Of a DNA stretch of 64,000 nt, positions 1 to 9,946 are shown piece by piece. Source of the stretch: Herbiconiux daphne (GTDB taxonomy: Bacteria; Actinomycetota; Actinomycetes; Actinomycetales; Microbacteriaceae); the NCBI RefSeq assembly GCF_024979295.1, contig NZ_JANLCJ010000001.1:1031370-1095369 (forward strand), in the 5' to 3' direction. Position 1 is the stretch's first letter, and every line of letters begins with the position of its first letter. The notes beneath the pieces are model-generated. The model was not told where the DNA came from and searched no databases. It saw only the letters and a list, made by a program, of their open reading frames with translations. A program made the position numbers and the translations under genes.

Positions 1-175
1 CCGGGCGCCGGTCGACGACGGGGGTTCCGGGCTTCGCCGACCGTGAACAACGCCTGATCGGCGGGGAACCGCGGAGGTTTGTTTAGTACTGTTGGTCACT
101 GGTGCGCCGAGCGCGCCATCCCGAGCGCCTCATCCTCTGGCGGTTCTGCCGAGAGCGTGAGTCGCGTGCGCACGC
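1..175. other. Region upstream of leuS, no gene seen
   Basis: No convincing coding frame or RNA gene is visible. There is no clear Shine-Dalgarno sequence before the leuS ATG at 176 and no T-box-like specifier structure that I can recognise. A TAGTAC hexamer near 95 could be a -10 element, but it has no good -35 partner. Confidence 0.4.
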
Positions 176-2791
176 ATGAATGAGAGTCCTGTGGTCATCG
201 AGAACACGCCCGCCACCGCCGCCGGTTCGTCGCACGACGACGCCGAACGCTACGACTTCCAGGCCATCCAAGACAAGTGGATGCCGATCTGGGAAGACCT
301 GAAGCCGTTCCAGAGCGACCTCGAGGGCGACAAGCGCCCGCGCAAATACGTGCTCGACATGTTCCCCTACCCGTCGGGCGACCTGCACATGGGCCACGCC
401 GAGGCCTACGCGCTGGGGGACGTGATCGCCCGTTACTGGCGCCAGCAGGGCTTCAATGTGATGCATCCGATCGGCTGGGACTCGTTCGGCCTGCCCGCCG
501 AGAACGCGGCCATCAAGCGCGGACTCGACCCGCGGCAGTGGACCTACGACAACATCGAGCAGCAGCGCAAGAGCTTCAAGAAGTACGCCGGGTCGTTCGA
601 CTGGGACCGCGTGCTGCACACCAGCGACCCCGAGTACTACAAATGGAACCAGTGGCTGTTCCTCAAGATGTATGAGAAGGGTCTCGCCTACCGCAAGGCA
701 TCGTGGGTCAACTGGGACCCGGTCGACCAGACCGTGCTCGCCAACGAGCAGGTGCTGCCCGACGGCACCTCCGAGCGTTCTGGCGCGGTCGTGGTGAAGA
801 AGAAGCTGACCCAGTGGTATTTCCGCATCACCGACTACGCCGACCGGCTGCTCGACGACCTGCGTCAGCTCGAGGGCACCTGGCCCGCGAAGGTGATCGC
901 GATGCAGCGCAACTGGATCGGCCGCTCGATCGGCGCCGACGTCGACTTCGCCATCGAGGGGCGCGACGAGCCGGTGACGGTGTTCACCACCCGGCCCGAC
1001 ACGCTCTACGGCGCGACGTTCATGGTGGTCGCCCCCGACTCCGACCTCGCGATCGACCTGGCGGCGGGATCGCCGTCGGAAGAGGTGCGTTCGCGGTTCA
1101 CGAAATACCTCTCCGACGTGCAGAAGTCGTCGGAGACCGAGCGCCAGGCCACCGACCGCCCGAAGACCGGCATCTTCCTCGAGCGCTACGCGATCAACCC
1201 GGTCAACGGCGAGCGCCTGCCGATCTGGGCGGCCGACTACGTGCTGGCCGACTACGGTCACGGCGCCGTCATGGCCGTGCCCGCGCACGACCAGCGCGAC
1301 CTCGACTTCGCGCGCGCCTTCGACCTGCCGATCCGCGTGGTCGTCGACACCCTGCAGCCCGTGACCGGCGCCATCCCGGTGGTGCACGGCGACGAGCTGC
1401 CCGAGGACTGGCCCGAAGACATCACCGTGATCGACCCGGCGAAGACCGGTCTGGCACTCGCGGGCGAGGGCCGCCTGATCAACTCGGGCCCGCTCGACGG
1501 GCTGTCGAAGTCGAACGCGATCCGCAAGATCATCGAGATCCTCGAGGCCGCCGGCACCGGCCGCCCCGCGAAGAACTACCGGCTGCGCGACTGGCTCATC
1601 TCGCGGCAGCGTTATTGGGGCACCCCGATTCCGATCATCCACGGGGCGGATGGCGCGGAATACCCCGTGCCCGAAGACCAGCTGCCCGTGCTGCTGCCGC
1701 CCACCGAGGGCCTCAACCTCACGCCGAAGGGCACGTCGCCGCTCGGCGCCGCGTCGGACTGGGTGAACGTGCCCAACCCCGTCGACGGCACCCCGGCGCT
1801 CCGCGACGCCGACACGATGGATACCTTCGTCGACAGCTCGTGGTACTTCCTGCGCTTCCTGTCGCCGAATGACGAGACCAAGGCGTTCGACCCGCGCGAG
1901 GTCGACAAGTGGGCGCCGGTCGACCAGTACGTCGGCGGCGTGACCCACGCCATCCTGCACCTGCTCTACGCGCGCTTCATCACGAAGGTGCTGTTCGACC
2001 TCGGCTACGTCTCGTTCACCGAGCCGTTCAGCGCGCTGCTCAACCAGGGCATGGTGCTGATGGACGGCTCGGCGATGTCGAAGTCGAAGGGCAACCTGGT
2101 GCGCCTCAGCGACCAGCTCGAGGAGCACGGCGTCGACGCGGTGCGCCTCACGATGGCGTTCGCCGGGCCGCCCGAAGACGACATCGACTGGGCGGATGTC
2201 TCGCCGGCGGGTTCGGCGAAGTTCCTCGCCCGGGCCTGGCGCCTGGTCGGCGACGTGACGTCGCCGCCGTCGGTGAACTGGCGTGAGGGCGACCGCGCGC
2301 TGCGGCGGGTGACCCACAAGTTCCTGGCCGAGGCGCCGGGGCTGGTGGAGTCGTTCAAGTTCAACGTGGTGGTGGCTCGACTGATGGAGCTCGTGAACGC
2401 CGCGCGCAAGGCCATCGACTCGGGCCCGGGCGGCGGCGACCCCGCCGTGCGCGAGGCCGTCGAGACCGTGGCCCTGGGGCTGTCGCTCTTCGCGCCGTAC
2501 ACGGCCGAAGACATGTGGGCCCGACTCGGCTACGAGCCGTCGATCGCGAACTACGGCTGGCGCGGCGCCGACCCGTCGCTCTTGACCGAAGAGACCGTCA
2601 CCGCGGTCGTGCAGGTCGACGGCAAGGTGCGCGACCGGCTCGAGGTGTCGCCGAAGATCGCCGGAAACGAGCTCGAGGCGCAGGCGCGAGCGCTACCGTC
2701 GGTGGTGCGCTCTATCGGCGACCGCGAGATCGTGACGGTGGTGGCGCGAGCGCCCCGCCTCGTCAACTTCGTCACAAAACCGGCGTCGTAG
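176..2791 (+). CDS. leuS: Leucyl-tRNA synthetase
   Basis: This 871-residue cytoplasmic class I synthetase charges tRNA-Leu with leucine. The class I HIGH signature appears as HMGH at residues 71-74 after PYPSGDL. The editing-domain motif [12 protein letters not shown] is near residue 270. The KMSKS loop is MSKSKGN near residue 633, and an anticodon-binding domain follows. Length is normal for bacterial LeuRS with a short N-terminal extension. The ATG at 176 is the first in-frame start; later starts would begin just before the conserved WMPIWED stretch, so the first dozen or so residues are uncertain. It is transcribed toward comEA with a 62-base gap. Confidence 0.97.
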   Translation: MNESPVVIENTPATAAGSSHDDAERYDFQAIQDKWMPIWEDLKPFQSDLEGDKRPRKYVLDMFPYPSGDLHMGHAEAYALGDVIARYWRQQGFNVMHPIGWDSFGLPAENAAIKRGLDPRQWTYDNIEQQRKSFKKYAGSFDWDRVLHTSDPEYYKWNQWLFLKMYEKGLAYRKASWVNWDPVDQTVLANEQVLPDGTSERSGAVVVKKKLTQWYFRITDYADRLLDDLRQLEGTWPAKVIAMQRNWIGRSIGADVDFAIEGRDEPVTVFTTRPDTLYGATFMVVAPDSDLAIDLAAGSPSEEVRSRFTKYLSDVQKSSETERQATDRPKTGIFLERYAINPVNGERLPIWAADYVLADYGHGAVMAVPAHDQRDLDFARAFDLPIRVVVDTLQPVTGAIPVVHGDELPEDWPEDITVIDPAKTGLALAGEGRLINSGPLDGLSKSNAIRKIIEILEAAGTGRPAKNYRLRDWLISRQRYWGTPIPIIHGADGAEYPVPEDQLPVLLPPTEGLNLTPKGTSPLGAASDWVNVPNPVDGTPALRDADTMDTFVDSSWYFLRFLSPNDETKAFDPREVDKWAPVDQYVGGVTHAILHLLYARFITKVLFDLGYVSFTEPFSALLNQGMVLMDGSAMSKSKGNLVRLSDQLEEHGVDAVRLTMAFAGPPEDDIDWADVSPAGSAKFLARAWRLVGDVTSPPSVNWREGDRALRRVTHKFLAEAPGLVESFKFNVVVARLMELVNAARKAIDSGPGGGDPAVREAVETVALGLSLFAPYTAEDMWARLGYEPSIANYGWRGADPSLLTEETVTAVVQVDGKVRDRLEVSPKIAGNELEAQARALPSVVRSIGDREIVTVVARAPRLVNFVTKPAS

Positions 2792-2841
2792 GAGTTCTCC
2801 ACAGATCGCTCCGACGGGCCCTGACGGCCTGACGGTCTTCC

Positions 2842-2847
2842 TACTCT
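2842..2847 (+). promoter_or_regulatory. -10 element of comEA
   Basis: TACTCT lies 6 bases before the comEA ATG, so a transcript would begin at or next to the start codon. A TTCTCCACAG motif lies at 2795-2804, about 40 bases upstream. Confidence 0.5.
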
Positions 2848-2853
2848 GACGGC

Positions 2854-4002
2854 ATGTCCTCGTCAGATGCAGGTGACCCTCGGCCGTCGGGCCGGTTCGG
2901 CGTTTTCGGGCAGACGCGCCGTGTGGGCCGGCGTGGGGGCTCTGTTGGGGGTGTGGGGTCCGCCGACTCTGTTGGCTCCGCGGGCTCGGTGGCGAGCTCG
3001 TCTGCGCCCGCGCGGAGATCAGGGATCTCCGCAGGCCGTCATGTGCAGGCGCCTTCTCAGCGCACGGATCCGTTCTCCGGCGAGCCTGAATCGCTCGCAC
3101 TTGCCGACAGCGGCGATCCACCCGGGCTCGCCGTGATGTCCGATCCGTCCGACGCGCCGGATTCACTCCACCCGTCGGGTGCGTCGCTGCGGGTGCGCGT
3201 GGGGGTCGGTGCGGCGATCGTGCTCGTCGTGGCCGCGCTCGTGTGCTCGGTGCTCGTCACGGCGCTGTCGCCGGTCGGAGCCACCACGGTGCTAGGCCCG
3301 GCCGTTTCGGCCGCAGGTGTCACGTCGACCCTGTCGTCGGGGTCGCCGACGGATGCCGCGGCGGCGCCGTCGGGCTCGCCGTCCGGTTCGCCGTCTCACG
3401 GTGGGTCGAACGGCTCGGGCGGGGGAACGGGCGCGTCCGGCGGCGGCACCGCTGCCGGTGGTGCGACCGCCGGCGACGGTTCGGGCGATCCGGGTGCTGC
3501 CGACGGTGTGGCGTCAGACCCCTCGGGGCCCGCGATCCTCGTGCACGTGCTGGGCGCGGTCGCCGTGCCGGGCGTCTACGAACTCTCCGAGGGTGCTCGC
3601 GTGTTCGACGCCGTCGGCCTCGCGGGCGGCTTGACCGAGGCTGCTGATCCCGGTTCCGTCAACCTCGCCCGGCCGCTGGTCGACGGGGAGCAGCTTCGCG
3701 TGCTCGCGGTGGGCGAGGCTCCCGTCGCCCCTCCCGCGGGGTCGGGAGGGGCCGGCGCGGGTTCTGGCGGCGGCGGTCAGGCGGGGCCCGCCCCCGGGCA
3801 GCCAGGCGGCCCCGCGCTCAACCTCAACGTCGCCACCGCCCTCGACCTCGACGGCCTCCCGCGCATCGGTCCGGCGATGGCCGCCCGAATCGTGGCCTGG
3901 CGTGACGAGAACGGCCCGTTCACCTCGGTCGACGACCTGCTTCAGGTCACCGGAATCGGCGACAAGACGCTCGATGGCCTGCGCGACCTGGTGACGGTGT
4001 GA
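2854..4002 (+). CDS. comEA: ComEA family DNA-binding protein (SLBB plus helix-hairpin-helix)
   Basis: The 382-residue protein has a basic and Ser/Gly-rich cytoplasmic N-terminus. One membrane segment spans about residues 113-135 (VLVVAALVCSVLVTAL). A low-complexity Gly/Ser/Pro linker follows. An SLBB domain covers about 226-285 (HVLGAVAVPGVYEL), and a ComEA-type helix-hairpin-helix covers about 320-382 (NLNVATALDLDGLPRIGP, TGIGDKTLDGLRDL). The family binds incoming double-stranded DNA at the cell surface. The stop overlaps the comEC start by 4 bases (GTGA), so the two genes are translationally coupled. The ATG start is supported by the TACTCT hexamer just upstream. Because the comEC channel gene is broken, DNA uptake through this pair may not work. 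Confidence 0.9.
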   Translation: MSSSDAGDPRPSGRFGVFGQTRRVGRRGGSVGGVGSADSVGSAGSVASSSAPARRSGISAGRHVQAPSQRTDPFSGEPESLALADSGDPPGLAVMSDPSDAPDSLHPSGASLRVRVGVGAAIVLVVAALVCSVLVTALSPVGATTVLGPAVSAAGVTSTLSSGSPTDAAAAPSGSPSGSPSHGGSNGSGGGTGASGGGTAAGGATAGDGSGDPGAADGVASDPSGPAILVHVLGAVAVPGVYELSEGARVFDAVGLAGGLTEAADPGSVNLARPLVDGEQLRVLAVGEAPVAPPAGSGGAGAGSGGGGQAGPAPGQPGGPALNLNVATALDLDGLPRIGPAMAARIVAWRDENGPFTSVDDLLQVTGIGDKTLDGLRDLVTV

Positions 4003-6398
4003 ACCGGCCTCGAAGCGGGATAACCGTTGCTTCCGAACGACCGTCGGCACCCATCGATCTGCGTCTCGCTCCACCCGCCATCGCGACCTGGGTCGTCGCC
4101 GGCCTGCTGTGCGTCACTCCCGCGGCCGCGCCCGGGGCGGCCGTGATCGCGTGGACGCTCGCCGCCGCCGTCACCACGGTCACACTGCTTCGATCGCGCC
4201 GGGCGCCGGCGGGCGGGTTGCCCCGCAGGCTGCTTCGTGGAGTGCTGCCCATCGCTGCCCTCACCGCCGCCGCGGTGGCGCTCGTCTGCACCTCCGCCTT
4301 CGCGCTCGGGCACCTGCGGCATCCGCCGTCACTCGACGAAGGGCGCCCGCGCCCGGGCGAGGCGGTGCTCGTGGTCACCGGCATCCCGAAGCTGTCGACG
4401 ACGGCGGCGTTCGGTGCACGGCCGGGCGATCCGCCTCGGGTGTCGTTCGACGCCACCCTCGAGTCGTTCTCCGCTGCCGGGCTCGTGGTCGCGGCGCGGT
4501 CGCCGACGCTGGTGTTCGCATCGGCCGACCCGCAGACGCTGGCCATCGGTGCAACCCTTCGAACCCGCGGCACACTGACGCCCCTGACGCCCGGTGAGTC
4601 GCACGAGTTCCTGTTCTTCGCGCGCGGATCCCCGACCGTCTCCGCCGGCCCTCCGTGGCACCTCGCCTGGGCCGACACCCTGCGATCGAGCTTCCACCAG
4701 ACGACAGCCGGGCTGCCCGGCGACGGCGCCGCCCTGCTCACCGGTTTGGCGATCGGCGACGACAGCGCGGTGTCGCAATCGCTCACCGATGCCATGAAGG
4801 TCACCGGCCTCACCCATCTCACGGCGGTCTCGGGCGCCAACTGCGCCGTCGTGGTCACCGCCGTGATGCTCGTGGGCGGGGCGGTCGGCATCGGCCGGCG
4901 CACCCGGGTCGTGGTGTCGATCGCCGTTCTCGTGCTGTTCGTCGTGCTCGTGACGCCCGAGCCCAGCGTGTTGCGCGCCGCGGTGATGGCCGTGATCGTG
5001 CTCGTCGCGCTCGGTCTCGGGCGCCCTTCGGGAGGCATCCCGCCACTCTGCCTCTCGATCGTCGTGCTGCTCGCGCTCGACCCCTGGCTGTCGACCAGCG
5101 CCGGTTTCGCGTTGTCGGTGCTCGCCACCGGCGGACTGCTGCTGCTGACGCGGCCCATCGCCGCGGTAGCCGCCCGCGTCATGCCCCGATGGCTCGCGCT
5201 CGCCGTCGCGGTGCCGGTCGCCGCGCAGGTGGCGTGCCAGCCGGTGCTGTTCCTTCTCGCGCCGCAACTCACGCCCTACACGGTTCCGGCCAACCTGCTG
5301 GCTGAGCCGGCTGCCGCCGCGGTCGGCGTTCTAGGCCTTGTGGTGTGCCTGCTCGGAGTCGTCGTGCCGAGCCTCGCCGCGGTCGCCGCGTGGGTGCCCT
5401 GGCTGCCGTCGGCCTGGATCGCGGCCGTGGCTCGATTCTTCGCCGCGGCTCCCTTCTCGGTGATCGTGCTCCCGGATGCGCTGCTCGCGGCGGCCTGCGC
5501 GATCGCGATCACTGTCCTCCTGCTCGTCTACCTGCTGGCGGCCCGCTCGAGGCCCCGAGTGGCCGCCGTCTGCGGTCTCGTGGCCGCGGTCGGTGTGGTC
5601 CTTATCGGCGGAGCGCTCGCCGGCGGCGCACTCGCCCGCGCGGGGGCGGTGCCGAGCGACTGGCAGCTCGCGGCGTGCGACATCGGCCAGGGCGACGCCG
5701 TGCTCGTGCACAGCCGTGACCGTGTCGCGCTCGTCGACGTGGGTCCCGACCCCGAACCGCTGACGGCGTGCCTGCGACGGCTGAACGTGTAGCGCATCGA
5801 CCTGCTCGTGCTGACCCACTACGACCGCGACCACGTCGGCGGTCTCGACGCCGTCGTCGGAATCGTCGACCGCGCCCTCGTGGGCCCCACGGATGGCGCG
5901 GCCGACGAACATCTCCTCGACGATCTCCGCGGCGGCGGGGCCCAGGTCGTCGACGCCCACCGCGGCATGGCGGACACCCTCGGCGACTACCGGTGGGACG
6001 TGCTGTGGCCTCGCGACGGCGCCCGCATCTCGGGCAACGAGGCGAGCGTGACCGTGCTGTTCTCCGGGCCCCTGCGCATGATGTTCCTCGGCGACCTGGG
6101 AGAGCGGGCGCAGGCTGCCGTGGCTGCCGCCAACACCATCGGCCCGGTCGACGTCGTCAAAGTCGCCCACCACGGCAGTGCCGACCAGAGCGAGCGGTTC
6201 TACCTGGCGCTGCACGCGGTGGTCGGCGTCATCTCGGTCGGCCTCGACAACGGCTACGGCCACCCCACCGACCGCTTGCTCGGCATCCTGGGGCGCACCG
6301 CGACCCGGGTCGCCCGCACCGATCTCGCCGGGCTCGTCGTCATCTCCGGGCGCTCCGCCGCGATCTCCGTCTGGACGGAGAAGACCGTGCCTCCCTAG
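3999..6398 (+). pseudogene. comEC: comEC/rec2 competence channel gene interrupted by in-frame TAG
   Basis: One continuous reading frame from GTG 3999 to the stop at 6396-6398 is broken only by TAG at 5790-5792. The first 597 codons encode the hydrophobic multi-spanning ComEC domain, including HLTAVSGANCAVVV near residue 270 and many Leu/Val/Ala-rich membrane segments, and the start of the metallo-beta-lactamase part (ACDIGQGDAVLVH). The same frame resumes directly with RIDLLVLTHYDRDHVGG, the metal-binding motif that normally follows, and later KVAHHGS. Around the stop the protein would read CLRRLNV-x-RIDLLVLTH. One base change such as CAG to TAG explains it. Restored length is about 799 residues, normal for ComEC. 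The downstream part has a GTG at 5808 but no Shine-Dalgarno sequence. Confidence 0.85.
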
Positions 6399-6550
6399 CC
6401 GTGCTGCCCGGGCATGGCAGGGCTGTGCGGGACAATTGGCGCAACGCGTCCGCATCGACGTCCGCGAACGGCACAGGCGACGGCCACCGGGCCGGCATCG
6501 GTGTCGGCACCGGCGGCTAGGCTGAATGCCGACCGACGAGAGAGGTGATC

Positions 6551-7582
6551 ATGGCAGTTGCGCGCGGCAGCCGAGCGGCGAAACCCGCTTCGAAGACGCT
6601 CATCCCTCAACTCGAGTGGAACCAGGTGCAGCCCTCTCCGGTCGTGCTCGTGACGGGCAGCGAGACGTTTCTGGCCGAGCGGGCCATCCGGCAACTGCGC
6701 GACCTGCTGAAAGCCGAAGACCCGAGTCTCGAGGTGACGGATGTCGATGCCGCCTCCTACTCGCCGGGCGAGCTGCTCTCACTCGCGAGCCCGTCGCTGT
6801 TCGGCGAGCCTCGGCTGCTGCGGGTCTCCGCGGTCGAGAAGTGCACCGACGCGTTCATCGACGACGCCATCGCCTACCTGGGCTATCCGGCCGACGACAC
6901 CTATGTCGTGCTGCGGCACGGCGGGGGAGTGCGTGGCAAGAAGCTGCTCGAGGCGGTGCGCGCCGCCGCCGGGGTCGCGACCGAGATCGTATGTGCCGAG
7001 CTCAAGCGCGATTCCGACAAGTACGAGTTCGCGTCGGCGGAGTTCCGTGCCGCGGGCAAACGCGCCACCCCTGGCGCGATCCGGGCTCTCGTCTCCGCCT
7101 TCTCCGACGACCTGGCCGAGCTCTCGGCCGCATGCGCGCAGCTGGTCTCCGACGCGAGCGACGAGATCACCGAGGTCACGGTCGAGCGCTACTACGCGGG
7201 CCGTGTCGAGACCAACGCCTTCGTGGTGGCCGACTCCGCCATCGCCGGCAACTACGGCGACTCCTTGGCTCTGCTCCGGCACGCGCTCGCCTCGGGGGCC
7301 GATCCGGTGCCGATCGTGGCGGCCTTCGCCATGAAGCTCCGCACCATGGCCAAGGTCATGGGCACGCGCGGCGGCTCCGGGCAACTGGCCGGTCAGCTCG
7401 GCATGGCGCCGTGGCAGATCGACCGCGCCCGCCGCGACCTCTCGGGCTGGACCGGGGAGGGCCTCGGCCGCAGCATCCAGGTGCTCGCCGAGACCGACGA
7501 GAGTGTCAAGGGCGCCGGCCGCGACCCGGTCTTCGCCCTCGAGCGCATGATCGGCGTCATATCGTCCCGCGGCACGCTCTGA
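6551..7582 (+). CDS. holA: DNA polymerase III delta subunit
   Basis: The protein of about 343 residues is the clamp-loader delta subunit, which opens the sliding clamp. It has the HolA N-terminal AAA+-like fold (VVLVTGSETFLAERAIRQLRDLL), a central region with LSAACAQLVSDA, and a C-terminal helical domain with ALASGADPVPIVAAFAMKLRTM. I prefer ATG 6551 over GTG 6545 because AGAGAGG at 6539-6545 is a Shine-Dalgarno sequence 5 bases before the ATG and would overlap the GTG. A TAGGCT -10-like hexamer lies at 6518-6523. Its position directly after comEC is common in bacteria. The gene converges with rpsT. Confidence 0.95.
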   Translation: MAVARGSRAAKPASKTLIPQLEWNQVQPSPVVLVTGSETFLAERAIRQLRDLLKAEDPSLEVTDVDAASYSPGELLSLASPSLFGEPRLLRVSAVEKCTDAFIDDAIAYLGYPADDTYVVLRHGGGVRGKKLLEAVRAAAGVATEIVCAELKRDSDKYEFASAEFRAAGKRATPGAIRALVSAFSDDLAELSAACAQLVSDASDEITEVTVERYYAGRVETNAFVVADSAIAGNYGDSLALLRHALASGADPVPIVAAFAMKLRTMAKVMGTRGGSGQLAGQLGMAPWQIDRARRDLSGWTGEGLGRSIQVLAETDESVKGAGRDPVFALERMIGVISSRGTL

Positions 7583-7584
7583 AC

Positions 7585-7637
7585 GGCGGCCACGATAGGC
7601 GGCCACGCAGCGGCGGCTACCAGCGGCGGCCACGAAC
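7585..7637. repeat. Short imperfect tandem repeat of GGCGGCCACG
   Basis: Between the holA stop and the rpsT terminator the segment GGCGGCCACG or a close variant occurs four times at irregular 12-15 base spacing. It is probably simple sequence drift in a convergent intergenic gap. No coding frame is plausible here. Confidence 0.5.
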
Positions 7638-7647
7638 CGCCCACCAT

Positions 7648-7680
7648 ACAGAAAAGGGCCCCACCGAAGTGGGACCCTTC
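7648..7680 (-). terminator. Rho-independent terminator of rpsT
   Basis: Read on the minus strand, the sequence gives an 11-bp stem AAGGGTCCCAC / GTGGGGCCCTT (one G-T pair) closed by a TTCG tetraloop and followed by TTCTGT, which ends the rpsT transcript about 20 bases after the stop codon. The plus strand has no T run after the stem, so the site is directional. Confidence 0.85.
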
Positions 7681-7699
7681 ACGCTGTGAGGCTCTGGAT

Positions 7700-7960
7700 T
7701 CAGAGAGCCGCGACCTGCTTGGCGATGGCCGACTTGCGGTTCGCTGCCTGGTTCTTGTGGATGACGCCCTTCGACGCCGCCTTGTCGAGCTTCTTGCCCG
7801 CGAGGAGCAGAGCGGCCTGAGCCTTCTCCTTGTCGCCGGCCACGACGGCGGTGCGGGTCGCGCGAACGGCGGTCTTGAGCTCGCTCTTGACGGCCTTGTT
7901 GCGCTCCTGGGCCTTCTTGTTGGTGCCGATGCGCTTGATCTGCGACTTGATGTTTGCCAC
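7700..7960 (-). CDS. rpsT: 30S ribosomal protein S20
   Basis: The 86-residue basic protein is primary-binding S20 of the small ribosomal subunit. It starts [20 protein letters not shown] after the initiator and ends [13 protein letters not shown], matching the family over its full length. The start is GTG at 7958-7960. It is preceded on the minus strand by AGAGG with 8-9 bases of spacing, so in-frame codons further upstream belong to the leader. The gene is monocistronic, with its own promoter at 8056-8084 and its own terminator, and it converges with holA. Confidence 0.97.
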   Translation of the reverse strand: MANIKSQIKRIGTNKKAQERNKAVKSELKTAVRATRTAVVAGDKEKAQAALLLAGKKLDKAASKGVIHKNQAANRKSAIAKQVAAL

Positions 7961-8055
7961 GGAAATAACCTCTGTATCTGTTCGGATGAGTGCGGTGCGA
8001 TGGTCCGCTGCGGCCGAGCCGCGGAAGGAGCCACTCGCTGTTCGCACCCAGCAGA

Positions 8056-8084
8056 AGAGTATGGATGCGTAAGCCAACAGGCAA
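8056..8084 (-). promoter_or_regulatory. Sigma-70-type promoter of rpsT
   Basis: On the minus strand TTGCCT (8079-8084) and TACTCT (8056-8061) are separated by exactly 17 bases. This predicts an rpsT leader of about 90 bases that includes a GC-rich hairpin (CCGCGGCTCGGCCGCAGCGG). S20 is known in E. coli to repress its own translation through its leader, so a regulatory role is possible but not shown. Confidence 0.65.
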
Positions 8085-8143
8085 CATTACCAGTTCTTGA
8101 CCGCCTGAACAATCCGCCCGGCCAGGGCGCGTGTTGCACGCGG

Positions 8144-8149
8144 TACCGT
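8144..8149 (+). promoter_or_regulatory. -10 element of the aminotransferase-GNAT gene
   Basis: TACCGT is 8 bases before the ATG at 8158. No ribosome binding site precedes the ATG, so a leaderless message is likely. Confidence 0.5.
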
Positions 8150-8157
8150 AGAAGCCT

Positions 8158-9927
8158 ATGCCTCGTCTCGCCTCGCACACCGACTCGGTTCCGCCGTCCG
8201 GCATCCGTCGCATCTTCGAGCTGGCGCACGCGCTCGACGACGTCGTCTACCTCGTCGTTGGCGAGCCGGATGTTGCCGTCGACCAAGCCACCCTCGACAC
8301 CGCGGCGCGGGCCTGGCAGAACGACGACACCGACTACACCCCCAACGGCGGCGTCGCCGAACTGCGCGCGGCGATCGTGCGCACCGTGGCCGAGCGCAAC
8401 GGCATCGTCACCGACACCGAGCGGGTCTGGGTCACGAACGGCGCCACCCAGGGGCTCTACCTCGCCATGTCGCTGCTGCTCGATCCGGGTGACGAGGTGC
8501 TCGTTCCCGACCCCGGCTACACGACGTTCACGATGAACGCCCACCTGGTGTCGGCCACCCCCGTTCCCTACGCGTTGCGCCCCGAGAACGGCTTCGCGCC
8601 CGACCTCGCCGAACTCGAGCACCTCGTCACCGGCCGCACCCGTGTGCTCATCGTCAACTCGCCGTCCAACCCTCTCGGCGCCGTCTTCGACCGCGACACG
8701 CTCCAGGCCCTGCTCGACTTCGCCCGCGAGCACGACCTCTGGGTCATCAGCGACGAGGTCTACGAACGCTTCACCTACGACCAGCCGCACACGAGCATGG
8801 CGAGCCTCGGCCACGACGACCGCGTGCTCACGGTCTTCTCGGCCTCGAAGACCTACGCGCTCACCGGAGCCCGCGTCGGCTGGCTGCTGACCCCGCCCGG
8901 TTTCGCTCCCCTCCTCCGGTCGGCGCAGGAGGCCATGATCAGCTGCGTGAACACGCCGGCCCAGCGTGCGGTGGTGACGGCCCTGCTCGGCGACCAGCAG
9001 TCGGTGACGGATGCCGCCACGCACTATCGCGACAACCTCCGAGCCGCCACCGAGGTGCTGCGCGCCCGCGGCATCCGCTACCTCGAACCGAGCGGCGCCT
9101 TCTACCTCTGGGTCGACGTGGGCTACGCGACCGACGGCGACGTCGCGGAGTGGGCCGAGCGCTTCCTGATCGAGAAGCGCGTGGCAGTGGCCCCCGGCAG
9201 CGCTTTCGGCCGCACGGGCGAGGGCTGGATCCGCTTCTGCGCCGCCGCCTCCCTCGCCGACCTGCTCGAGGGCATCCGCCGCCTCCCCGACCCGCCAGCC
9301 GCGCCCGTCGCGGGCGTCGTCGAAGCCGCCGCTTCGCCTGCCGTCCCCGCCGCAGCACACGCCGCGGTCGATGCGCCCGGAGCAGCGCCCGCCACGGCCG
9401 CCCCACTCGCCGCCCCGCCGGTGCCGGCGGCCGCCGGGCCGATGGGCGTCGTCATCCGTCCCATCCGCGCCGACGAGATCGCCCACGCCGCCGAGCAGCG
9501 CTACGCGGCCTACAGCAACGACTTCGCCATCGGCGGCGCCTACGCCGACGAGGTGCGCGACCTCGCCCGCCACGTCGAGTCGGCGGAGGTCTGGGTGGCC
9601 GTCGATTCGTCCACCGGAGCGCTCCTGGGGTCGGTCACCCTTCCGCGACCCGGCGAATCCCTCCACCTCGCGCGGCCCGGCGAGCTCGAGTTCCGCCTGC
9701 TCGCCGTCGACACCGCCGCCCGTCGTCGCGGCATCGGACGCCTGCTCACCGAATTCGTCATCGGCGTCGCCCGGGCCCGCGGCCTCGACCGCGTGGTGAT
9801 GAACAGCGGAACCGCCATGACCTCCGCGCACCGTCTCTACGAATCGATGGGCTTCACCCGCATGCCCGACCGCGAGAACCCGCCCGGCATCGAACCCTCC
9901 CGCGCCTACGGTCTCGACCTGCGATGA
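8158..9927 (+). CDS. Fusion of a class I/II PLP aminotransferase with a GNAT N-acetyltransferase
   Basis: The 589-residue protein has two enzyme domains. Residues 1 to about 385 form a fold-type I aminotransferase: substrate loop GEPDVAVDQATLD, NSPSNPLGAVFD, SDEVYERF, and the PLP lysine in SASKTYALTGARVGW near residue 231. An Ala/Pro-rich linker covers about 386-432. Residues about 435-589 form a GNAT domain with the acetyl-CoA loop RRRGIGRLL near 522-530 and the late motif SAHRLYESMGF. The substrate is not predictable; the aminotransferase resembles aspartate/aromatic-type enzymes. A fusion suggests amination and N-acylation of the same compound. The frame is open through the linker, so this is one gene. 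Confidence 0.88.
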   Translation: MPRLASHTDSVPPSGIRRIFELAHALDDVVYLVVGEPDVAVDQATLDTAARAWQNDDTDYTPNGGVAELRAAIVRTVAERNGIVTDTERVWVTNGATQGLYLAMSLLLDPGDEVLVPDPGYTTFTMNAHLVSATPVPYALRPENGFAPDLAELEHLVTGRTRVLIVNSPSNPLGAVFDRDTLQALLDFAREHDLWVISDEVYERFTYDQPHTSMASLGHDDRVLTVFSASKTYALTGARVGWLLTPPGFAPLLRSAQEAMISCVNTPAQRAVVTALLGDQQSVTDAATHYRDNLRAATEVLRARGIRYLEPSGAFYLWVDVGYATDGDVAEWAERFLIEKRVAVAPGSAFGRTGEGWIRFCAAASLADLLEGIRRLPDPPAAPVAGVVEAAASPAVPAAAHAAVDAPGAAPATAAPLAAPPVPAAAGPMGVVIRPIRADEIAHAAEQRYAAYSNDFAIGGAYADEVRDLARHVESAEVWVAVDSSTGALLGSVTLPRPGESLHLARPGELEFRLLAVDTAARRRGIGRLLTEFVIGVARARGLDRVVMNSGTAMTSAHRLYESMGFTRMPDRENPPGIEPSRAYGLDLR

Positions 9928-9946
9928 GCACGCCCGTGAGTCCCCG

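Noticed and set aside
1..175. T-box riboswitch before leuS
   Set aside because: No T-box consensus, specifier loop or terminator/antiterminator pair could be found.
83..2317. 744-codon open frame antisense to leuS
   Set aside because: It is the mirror of a GC-rich coding region; its translation is Arg/His/Val-rich low-complexity sequence without any recognisable domain, while leuS on the other strand is certain.
2795..2804. DnaA box or replication origin signal
   Set aside because: Single scattered TTCTCCACAG copies, no cluster, no dnaA, dnaN or AT-rich region nearby.
5808..6398. Independent MBL-fold hydrolase gene starting at GTG 5808
   Set aside because: It is in the same frame as comEC, separated only by one TAG, has no ribosome binding site, and begins in the middle of the conserved ComEC motif; treated as part of the broken comEC.
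7961..8077. N-terminal extension of S20
   Set aside because: The in-frame stretch contains the rpsT leader; S20 begins at GTG 7960, which has a proper Shine-Dalgarno sequence.
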